Below, in pieces: positions 58,086 to 64,000 of a DNA stretch of 64,000 nucleotides (positions are counted from its first letter, which is position 1; every line of letters begins with the position of its first letter). The notes beneath the pieces were generated by a model that had not been told where the DNA came from, made no database searches, and saw only the letters and a program-made list of their open reading frames with translations. The translations under genes were made by a program, and so were the position numbers. The stretch comes from Castellaniella sp. S9 (GTDB lineage: Bacteria; Pseudomonadota; Gammaproteobacteria; Burkholderiales; Burkholderiaceae_B), in NCBI RefSeq assembly GCF_027257175.1, contig NZ_JAPFGD010000012.1, forward strand, positions 45,345-109,344, read 5' to 3'.

Positions 58086-59210
58086 CTACCAATCGAGCAG
58101 CCAGCCGATCAATTTCCTGTCGATTTCTTTCACATCGAAACAATCCTCGGCAATCCGCCGGCTGGCGGCGCCCATCGCGGCCACCCGGTCGGGATGATCC
58201 AGGAAACGGCGCATCGCATCGGCCAGGGCGTCCACGTCCCGCGGCGGCACGAGATCACCATTGACGCCGTCGCGGACGGTTTCGCGGCAGCCCGGCACGT
58301 CGGTGGTGATCACCGGCCGGCCCATGGCCATGGCCTCCTGGGTGCTCAGCGGCACACCCTCGCGGTAGGAGGGCAGGACGAACACACTGGCCTGTGCCAT
58401 CCAGGGCCGCACCGGCACGTGCCCCGGCCATTCCAACAAGCCCTCATCCACCCAGGCTTGAATCTGTCCCCGGTCCAGGCCGCCCGGATTGCTGTCCAGG
58501 CCGCCCAGCAGGACGAAGCGTGCTTGCGGATAATCGGCCCTGAGGCGCCGTGCCGCCAGCGCGTATTCCACGATGCCTTTCTCGCGCAACAGGCGGGCGA
58601 CCAGCAGAAAGCACATCGGCTCGGTCACCGGCGGCGCCGGCTGCCAGGCCTGCAGATCGACACCGATGCCCCCCAGCAGCACGGACCGCGCAGGCGCCGC
58701 CAGGCCGCGCTCGATGAACTCGCGCCGGTCATCAGGATTCAGAAAGACAAGCCGATGGGCCCGGCCCAGTGCGCGGCGATACAGTGCCTCGACCCCGCGC
58801 CGCAGGAGACGGCGGCGCCAGCCGGGACGATCGCCGGTGGCCGTGAATACGTAGCCCGCCCCTTCGACCAGGGCCACCCGCCGCGGCACCCGGGCCACCC
58901 AGGCGGCCAACGTCCCGTAGACCATGGGCTTGGTGGAAAACGCGAACGAGACGTCCGGCGCCAAGCGCCGCAGGATGCGCACCAGCCGCGCCACGTCCAC
59001 CAGGTCGCGCAGGGGATTCATGCCGGTGCGCTGCAGGCGGTAGTCGACGGGGACCGCCCCCAGGGCGCGCACCCCGGCGCGCGTCCCTGCATCGTAGTCC
59101 GGCGCCAGGCAATGCACCTGTACACCGTTGGCGCACAGCTCGCCGATCAGGTGCCCCCTGAAGTTCAGCAGGGACACCGCATGATGCGACACGATGGCGA
59201 TGCGCCTCAT
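58086..59210 (-). CDS. Glycosyltransferase family 4
   Basis: A 374-residue GT-B glycosyltransferase: IAIVSHHAVSLLNFRGHLIGEL at the N terminus, VLLGGIGVDLQAW, LLVARLLREKGIVEYA, and the donor-site motif PSYREGVPLSTQEAMAMGRPVITTDVPGC. It adds a sugar to the lipid-linked repeat unit on the cytoplasmic face. ATG 59210 overlaps the GT2 gene stop by 4 nt; the frame extending upstream to 59303 lies within the GT2 gene. Confidence 0.92.
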   Translation of the reverse strand: MRRIAIVSHHAVSLLNFRGHLIGELCANGVQVHCLAPDYDAGTRAGVRALGAVPVDYRLQRTGMNPLRDLVDVARLVRILRRLAPDVSFAFSTKPMVYGTLAAWVARVPRRVALVEGAGYVFTATGDRPGWRRRLLRRGVEALYRRALGRAHRLVFLNPDDRREFIERGLAAPARSVLLGGIGVDLQAWQPAPPVTEPMCFLLVARLLREKGIVEYALAARRLRADYPQARFVLLGGLDSNPGGLDRGQIQAWVDEGLLEWPGHVPVRPWMAQASVFVLPSYREGVPLSTQEAMAMGRPVITTDVPGCRETVRDGVNGDLVPPRDVDALADAMRRFLDHPDRVAAMGAASRRIAEDCFDVKEIDRKLIGWLLDW

Positions 59211-60031
59211 GCGCGGGGATCCCGCCGGTGCGCCCGGGCCTTGGCCACGCAATAGGCCAGGCACTGCAGGCTGCGGACCGCGGCCTTGATCCGGCCTGTC
59301 CAATGGGGCTCGCGGCCGATCTGCTCGGCATAGAACAACAGGAACCCACCGGGGCTGCGCCGCAATTGCGCCCGGAAATTCCGCGTGTAGCCGTCCGCCA
59401 GATACTCGCCATGGTAGACGGCCCGGTCCAGATGGAATTGGATCCCGCCTCGATCCGCGATCCGGTTCCAGATGTAGAGTTCAGGCACGAATTTCTCGCC
59501 CGGGATGACCGGAAACGGCAGGGCCGCCATGAGGTCGCGCCGGAACACATAGGCCAGGTCGCCCTGCACCATGCGCCCCACCTGGCTGGGTGTACCGATG
59601 AAGGGTACCGGCCCTGCGTACGGCCGGCCGCGCAGGCCGCCGTCCGGTCCCGCCTTGCGGAAACACACGCCGGCCACCTGCTGCGGCCTATCCGCAGCCT
59701 GGGCCAACGCGGCCGCCACGCATTCCACGGCGTCCGGCGTCAGCCAATCGTCGCTGTCGACGATGAAAACCCACTCGCCGCGCGCCGCCCGGACCCCGGT
59801 ATTGAGGGCCACGTGCTTGCCGCTGTTGTCCTGCCGCAGGACACGAACCTGAAAGCCAGTCCGCGGCCTGCAGGCACGCACCCACTGCGCCGTATCGTCC
59901 GTGCTGCCGTCGTCGACGACCAGCCACTCGAAATCATGCCGCGCCTGCGCGCACAGGCTGTCGTAGAGCCTGGGCAAGGTATGTCGGCGATCAAAGGTCG
60001 GCGTCAGGATGGTCAGCATCGGTTGTTCCAT
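59207..60031 (-). CDS. Glycosyltransferase family 2
   Basis: A 274-residue GT-A enzyme: LTILTPTFDRRHTLPRLYDSL, VVDDGSTDDTAQWV, ALNTGVRAARGEWVFIVDSDDWL (DxD-type metal site). Its stop overlaps the next gene and its ATG overlaps the stop of the upstream GT4 gene (TGATG). It adds one sugar of the repeat unit. Confidence 0.92.
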   Translation of the reverse strand: MEQPMLTILTPTFDRRHTLPRLYDSLCAQARHDFEWLVVDDGSTDDTAQWVRACRPRTGFQVRVLRQDNSGKHVALNTGVRAARGEWVFIVDSDDWLTPDAVECVAAALAQAADRPQQVAGVCFRKAGPDGGLRGRPYAGPVPFIGTPSQVGRMVQGDLAYVFRRDLMAALPFPVIPGEKFVPELYIWNRIADRGGIQFHLDRAVYHGEYLADGYTRNFRAQLRRSPGGFLLFYAEQIGREPHWTGRIKAAVRSLQCLAYCVAKARAHRRDPRA

Positions 60032-61134
60032 CAGTCGTCCTCCCGATAGATATCCAGCCAGGTGTCGACACTGCGCTCGATGTCCAGGCGATCCTCGACC
60101 TGCCGCCGCGCCGCCGCGGTCATCGCCGCCACCCGACCGGCATCCATCGACAAGGCCTCGACCAGACCTTGCGCCAGGGCGTCATCGTCGCCGACCGGCA
60201 CCAGGATGCCGGCGCCGTTCAGCACCTCGGCCACCCCGCCCGCATCGGTCGCCACCACCGGGGTCCCCGAGGCCATGGCCTCGGCCACGACCAGCCCGAA
60301 GCCCTCGTAGCGGGAGGGCAGCACGAACACATCCGCGGCACGCATCAGCTCGGGCACGTCATGCCGGGCGCCCAGGAACACCACCCGGTCCTCCAGGCCC
60401 AGGGCCTCGCGTTGCCGCAACAGGTCCTTGCGCCGGGGGCCGTCCCCGGCCAGCCACAGCTGGACGTCCGGATATCGGCCCGCCACGTGCGCGAACGCGC
60501 GCAACAGGCCCGCGTGGTTTTTTTCATCGGCCAGGCGCCCCACGGACAACAACAGGCGGACGTCCGAGCCGGGGAGCAGGCGCCGGCGGGCCTGCGCCCG
60601 ACACTCCCGCGCGTCCGAAAACAGCCGCAGGTCGATGCCATTCAGCACCGCGCGCATCCGGCCCCGCGGCACCGCCCCGGCGCGCTCGTAGGCCTCGACC
60701 GCCTCGCGGCTGACGTGGGTCGACACATCCGCCAGCCGGTCGGTCAGCCGATAGGCCAGCGCGACGGCCCGACCGCCCTCGACGGTGCTGTGCGCCGTGC
60801 ACACCAGGCGGCGCATGGGGGCGATCAAGCGGACGGCCCGGGCGATCAGGTTCGCGTGGACCATATGACTATGCACCACGTCGGGCCGCCATTGCCGCAA
60901 CAGCCGCCGCAGACGCAAGCAGCCCCGCAGCATCCCGACCGGCGTCTTGCTGAAATCCAGGGCATGCAATTCGACATCGGCACCCGGCCGCAACTCGGCC
61001 TCGCCCACCAGGTAGGCGAGGCCGACCCGGTGGCCGCGCGCCGCCAGGCGATCGGCCAAGTCCACCACCTGGCGCTCCGCGCCGCCCAGTTCCAGACCGG
61101 TCGCGATCAGCAGGATGCTCAGCGGCGCGCTCAT
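60031..61134 (-). CDS. Glycosyltransferase family 4
   Basis: A 367-residue GT-B enzyme: IATGLELGGAERQVVDLADRL, VVHSHMVHANLIAR, VLNGIDLRLF, LLSVGRLADEKNHAGLL, and PSRYEGFGLVVAEAMASGTPVVATDAGG with the E-x7-E-type donor motif. Overlaps the flippase gene by 4 nt. Cytoplasmic, membrane-associated sugar transferase of the same cluster. Confidence 0.93.
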   Translation of the reverse strand: MSAPLSILLIATGLELGGAERQVVDLADRLAARGHRVGLAYLVGEAELRPGADVELHALDFSKTPVGMLRGCLRLRRLLRQWRPDVVHSHMVHANLIARAVRLIAPMRRLVCTAHSTVEGGRAVALAYRLTDRLADVSTHVSREAVEAYERAGAVPRGRMRAVLNGIDLRLFSDARECRAQARRRLLPGSDVRLLLSVGRLADEKNHAGLLRAFAHVAGRYPDVQLWLAGDGPRRKDLLRQREALGLEDRVVFLGARHDVPELMRAADVFVLPSRYEGFGLVVAEAMASGTPVVATDAGGVAEVLNGAGILVPVGDDDALAQGLVEALSMDAGRVAAMTAAARRQVEDRLDIERSVDTWLDIYREDD

Positions 61135-62396
61135 GCTCCGTGCCCCTCACCCTGGCGCAGCAGACGCAGCGCCATGCCGATCAGGACCGCCAGCAGGGCC
61201 GCCTCGGCCGCCACCAGCCCGGCGGCCATGCCCAGGCCGCCATACGGCAGGGACAACGCCGTGCCGCAGGCCACGGCCAGCGCCGAAAACACCGAGATCG
61301 CATAGCTGGCGGCCTTGGCCCGACCGGCCGGGATCAGCAGCACCATGGCGATGCTCTGATTGAGGATGCGCAGCGGCGCGACGGCCAGCAGCACATAATA
61401 GATCGCCAGAGATCCTGCGAAACCCTGTCCCAACAGCAGATCCAGCACCCAGGGGCCCAGCCAGGCGCCGACGCCCGCCCCCACCACGGCCAGGACGCCG
61501 ATCGCGGCCAGGACGCGGACCGGCGCGCGAAATGCCGCCGCCCCCCCGCCCGCCGACAGGTGCCTGGAGAACACTGGAAACACCGCCGACAGAAACGGCA
61601 TGGCCAGGCTGGCCATGCCCTTGATCAGCTTTTCCGGCGGCGCAAACTCGCCCACCGCGCGCTTGCCCGAGGTCAGTCCCAGGAAGACCGGGATCGCCGA
61701 CATCGCCAGATTGCTGGCGCTGCGATAGACAAAGAAATGAAAGCCCTCGCGGATCTGGCGGCATGCGCCGCCCAGGTCCCAGCCGACGGGGCCGACCTCG
61801 CGCCGGCACCACCAGGTCGTCAGACCCGTATTGAGCAAGGGGGGGATGGCCAGGATCGGCAAGGCCAGAATGAAATCACCGGGCGTGCGCACCATGAGGG
61901 CCAGCAGCCCAAGGCCGCACACGCGCAGGCCCACGTCCAGCAGCGCAGGCCCGGCCATGCGCTCGCGTCCCTGGAAATACCACATGGGGCTGAAGCCGAA
62001 GGCCAGGAAATAGGCCAGCACGAACGCCAGCAGGGCTGCATCCAGATACTGGTCAAACAGGCCCACGCCCCAGGCAACCAGCATGAACCCCACCAGCGGC
62101 GCCGCCAGCAGGACCTTGGCCAGCAGCACCTGGGAAAACAGGCGATTCAGGTCGGGCAGCCGCCCGCGGGCCAGCGCCGCCTGCTGCGCCGCATTGATGT
62201 TGAAGCCGTATTCCACCAGCAGCGACGCCGTCAGCGCCAGGGCCTGGCAGAACAGAATCTGGCCGTAGGACTCGGCCCCCAGCGCCCGGGCCAGGATGGG
62301 GATCTCGAACACCGGTACCAGAAAGGACACGAGCTGGACGCCATACAGGGCGCCCGCATTGCGGGCCACCCTGACGCCGGTCGTGGTTTCCGCCAT
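61131..62396 (-). CDS. Polysaccharide flippase (Wzx-like)
   Basis: A 421-residue MOP/Wzx-type membrane protein with about 12 helices. Landmarks are NAGALYGVQLVSFLVPVFEIPILARALG, LFCQALALTASLLVEYGFNINAAQQAA and FGFSPMWYFQGRERM. It flips the lipid-linked repeat unit to the periplasm. ATG 62396 forms a TGATG junction with the preceding ligase-like gene; the 19-residue longer start at 62453 lies inside that gene. Confidence 0.9.
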   Translation of the reverse strand: MAETTTGVRVARNAGALYGVQLVSFLVPVFEIPILARALGAESYGQILFCQALALTASLLVEYGFNINAAQQAALARGRLPDLNRLFSQVLLAKVLLAAPLVGFMLVAWGVGLFDQYLDAALLAFVLAYFLAFGFSPMWYFQGRERMAGPALLDVGLRVCGLGLLALMVRTPGDFILALPILAIPPLLNTGLTTWWCRREVGPVGWDLGGACRQIREGFHFFVYRSASNLAMSAIPVFLGLTSGKRAVGEFAPPEKLIKGMASLAMPFLSAVFPVFSRHLSAGGGAAAFRAPVRVLAAIGVLAVVGAGVGAWLGPWVLDLLLGQGFAGSLAIYYVLLAVAPLRILNQSIAMVLLIPAGRAKAASYAISVFSALAVACGTALSLPYGGLGMAAGLVAAEAALLAVLIGMALRLLRQGEGHGA

Positions 62397-63688
62397 CAGG
62401 CCGCCCTCGGCGGCGTCCAGGCGAACGCCAGCATGAGAATGAGGTAGCCCCACTCGGACATCTCGGTGGTGAACGTATTGAGCATCAGCGACATGCCGTA
62501 GGCGAGCGCCGCGCCAGCGGTCGCGAGGACAAAATAATCCTCGGGCGGGCCCTTGCCATGCCGCAATACACGCCAGGCCGGCAGCCCGGATGCGGCCAGA
62601 AAGCCCAGCAGGCCCGCCAGGCCCAGGACGCCAAAATCCCCCAGTGCCGCGATATAGGCATTATGGACCGCCATCAGCGAGCCCGCCCCAAGGACATCCG
62701 CGCCCGTCGTACCAAACCCGCAGCCCAGCGGCTGGCACTCGATCGCATGCGGCACGCCCTCGCGCAAAAGCTGGGTGCGCGCGGAATCCCCTTGCCCGAT
62801 GCGGGTGTCGAGCGTGCGAGCCACCGCCTCTTGCACGGCGCGCCGGATTTCCGCCGCCTCGGCGCGCCAGTCCATGGACACCTCGGCCGCGGCGGGGGCC
62901 ATGCCCGCGCGCACCCCCATGTTCAGCAGTTGCAGGGCCACCAGCAGGACCGGCACCAGCCACAGCCAGCGCAGCCGCCGCCACAGGCGGCCCCAGTCGC
63001 CGCGCAGGGTCACACAGGCCAGAAAGCCGATGGCAATCGCGCCCAGCAGCAACAGCCCCGTCCGACTGCCGTCGATCAATACCAGGAACACACAAGCCGC
63101 GATCATCAGGCCATCCAGCACCCAAGCCTTGGCCGCCGGACGCACCAGCAAGTCGGCGAGGAATATCGGCAGGAAAAAGGCGCCCACTTTCCACAACACG
63201 CCGTAGACCGCAAGAAAGGTCCCTTGGCGCGGCCCGCTGACCAGGACCTGTCCGGCGGGATTCCAGACTTTGGACATGGCCAGACTGACCAGCACCACGC
63301 CGATCGTCCAGGCCGCCGCCCGGACGAGGTCGCGCCAGCCCACGCGCAGCGCCAGCCGCCACATGGCCACGAACATGCCGGCGATCACTGCGACCTTGAG
63401 CGCCTGGTAGGCCGTGGTCCCATCGCGATTGACGGCGGCGGACACCACCATGCCCAGGCACAGCAGGGCGTACGAGCCCATGGCCCAGGCCGGGGGACGC
63501 CCGGAGGCCCAGGGCTGCACCCCGGCGGCATCCCGAAAAGACACCGCCAGCGCCGCCCCGGCCCACACGGCCCAGGCCGACCAGTACCCCCAGGGAGAGA
63601 GGAGGTCCCGGAGGCTGCCGGACGCCATCAGGACCAGGGAGACCACCAGCAATGCGGCGGGCGCCCTGTCATTCATCGTCACTTGCAT
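62396..63688 (-). CDS. O-antigen ligase/polymerase-like membrane protein
   Basis: A 430-residue Wzy/WaaL-type protein with about ten helices and a large periplasmic loop containing ECQPLGCGFGTTGADV and [22 protein letters not shown]. It is a clear paralogue of the N-terminal half of the fused protein at 55385-57979 (shared [32 protein letters not shown]). ATG 63688 has AGGG at 10 nt; ATG 63676 is possible. First gene of the cluster. Confidence 0.88.
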   Translation of the reverse strand: MQVTMNDRAPAALLVVSLVLMASGSLRDLLSPWGYWSAWAVWAGAALAVSFRDAAGVQPWASGRPPAWAMGSYALLCLGMVVSAAVNRDGTTAYQALKVAVIAGMFVAMWRLALRVGWRDLVRAAAWTIGVVLVSLAMSKVWNPAGQVLVSGPRQGTFLAVYGVLWKVGAFFLPIFLADLLVRPAAKAWVLDGLMIAACVFLVLIDGSRTGLLLLGAIAIGFLACVTLRGDWGRLWRRLRWLWLVPVLLVALQLLNMGVRAGMAPAAAEVSMDWRAEAAEIRRAVQEAVARTLDTRIGQGDSARTQLLREGVPHAIECQPLGCGFGTTGADVLGAGSLMAVHNAYIAALGDFGVLGLAGLLGFLAASGLPAWRVLRHGKGPPEDYFVLATAGAALAYGMSLMLNTFTTEMSEWGYLILMLAFAWTPPRAA

Positions 63689-63841
63689 GTCAATCAACCC
63701 TTGCCGGCCGTCGCGGCCGCCCCCTGCGGGGCTGCGCCGATCGGCCGTCGTCAGGTTAACAGTTCCGGCCTGTACCAATCGTTAGCATCTATTAATTTAG
63801 GTATATGCCACCGTACGTGGCCTGCCACTTGACCATTGTCA

Positions 63842-63857
63842 GTGGCCAAAAGGCCAC
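63842..63857. other. Hairpin next to the IS boundary
   Basis: GTGGCC-AAAA-GGCCAC, a perfect 6-bp stem with a 4-nt loop, 15 bp outside the presumed IS left end. It may protect the element or the host from read-through transcription. The rest of 63689-63872 shows no gene. Confidence 0.4.
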
Positions 63858-63872
63858 CACCATCGCCCAGGT

Positions 63873-64000
63873 TGGGGGTGCGGACAAAATCTTGGACTAC
63901 TCTAGGAGTGGTTCATGTATTCGTACGAAGACCGATTGCGCGCCGTGAGGCTGTACCTGAAGCTTGGCCGTCGGGTCAAAGCCACAATCCGTCAACTGGG
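63873..64000 (+). mobile_element. IS3-family insertion sequence, left end (partial)
   Basis: The presumed left inverted repeat begins TGGGGGTGCGGACAAAATCT, as in several IS3-family elements, followed by the transposase start. The element runs off the right edge, so the right end and target duplication cannot be seen. Confidence 0.7.
63915..64000 (+). CDS. IS3-family transposase OrfA, N-terminal fragment
   Basis: Begins MYSYEDRLRAVRLYLKLGRR and continues VKATIRQLG, the N terminus of an HTH OrfA protein that binds the IS ends. Truncated by the window edge. Shine-Dalgarno AGGAGTG upstream of ATG 63915. Confidence 0.8.
   Translation, partial: MYSYEDRLRAVRLYLKLGRRVKATIRQL

Noticed and set aside
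56411..58264. A 617-codon plus-strand frame opposite the fused polysaccharide protein
   Set aside because: Gln/Arg/His-rich shadow; the minus-strand frame has clear membrane helices and glycosylphosphotransferase motifs.
1..64000. CRISPR arrays, rRNA, tRNA genes, riboswitches, prophage
   Set aside because: No regularly spaced repeats, no tRNA cloverleaf or rRNA segments and no phage genes were found on reading the window.

Overview
The window looks like chromosome from a high-GC betaproteobacterium, most likely Alcaligenaceae (Bordetella / Achromobacter / Pusillimonas type). The evidence is the GC-rich third codon positions, the density of TRAP, ABC and CoA-transferase catabolic operons, and a WbpE/WlbC-type aminotransferase. 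No rRNA, tRNA or CRISPR array was seen. The identification rests on gene content and style; no database search was possible.

Layout. (1) 1-740, minus: TRAP permease genes dctQ and dctM, both missing internal segments. (2) 966-5557, plus: a DapA-family lyase/deaminase, an aldehyde dehydrogenase, D-serine dehydratase and an EcsC-family protein. (3) 5588-7078, minus: DUF985 cupin, small membrane protein, MaoC hydratase. (4) 7184-16799: a catabolic regulon with a LacI-type regulator. It holds a second DapA-family protein with an altered active site, enoyl-CoA hydratase, type III CoA-transferase, a complete TRAP transporter (Q-M-P), acyl-CoA dehydrogenase and an SDR. Near-identical LacI-type operators lie in both divergent promoter regions. 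(5) 16867-25327: an eight-gene minus-strand operon for hydroxyproline-type compounds (polar amino acid ABC transporter, 4-hydroxyproline epimerase, D-amino acid dehydrogenase, a Ser/Cys proline-racemase homologue, SDR). It is divergent from its own LacI regulator, which overlaps a wbpE-like aminotransferase gene. (6) 26572-29722, plus: CHASE2 membrane protein, small periplasmic protein and M48 lipoprotein. (7) 29777-36057: SDR plus livFGMHK, divergent from a GntR/FCD regulator. (8) 36058-37261: a decayed, less GC-rich patch with a dehydratase-tail remnant, a shortened PIN protein and a coupled unknown protein. (9) 37303-46956, minus: a ten-gene operon joining a ribose-type ABC importer to an iron alcohol dehydrogenase, MaoC protein, two CoA-transferase systems, an AroE-like dehydrogenase and an SDR. 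(10) 47192-53233: split transketolase, SDR, GntR, HpcH/HpaI aldolase and IlvD/EDD sugar-acid dehydratase. (11) 53334-55365: orphan HipB, small heat-shock protein, and a RelE/HTH toxin-antitoxin pair. (12) 55385-63688, minus: a surface polysaccharide cluster with two O-antigen ligase/polymerase-like proteins. One of these is fused to a polyprenyl glycosylphosphotransferase; three glycosyltransferases and a flippase complete it. The window ends inside an IS3-type insertion sequence.

How it fits together. Most of the window is a set of nutrient-scavenging modules, each an importer plus enzymes plus a local LacI or GntR regulator. Region 5 can convert 4-hydroxyproline to a pyrroline carboxylate. 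The DapA-family protein and aldehyde dehydrogenase of region 2 could, by inference, finish the route to 2-oxoglutarate. Regions 4 and 9 look like CoA-thioester pathways for organic acids that I cannot match to a described route; they are the best candidates for undescribed biology, together with the CHASE2 cassette and the fused polysaccharide protein. Several genes are reduced to remnants or carry internal in-frame losses (dctQ, dctM, a dehydratase tail, PIN, possibly hipA), so there has been local decay or there are assembly problems worth checking.
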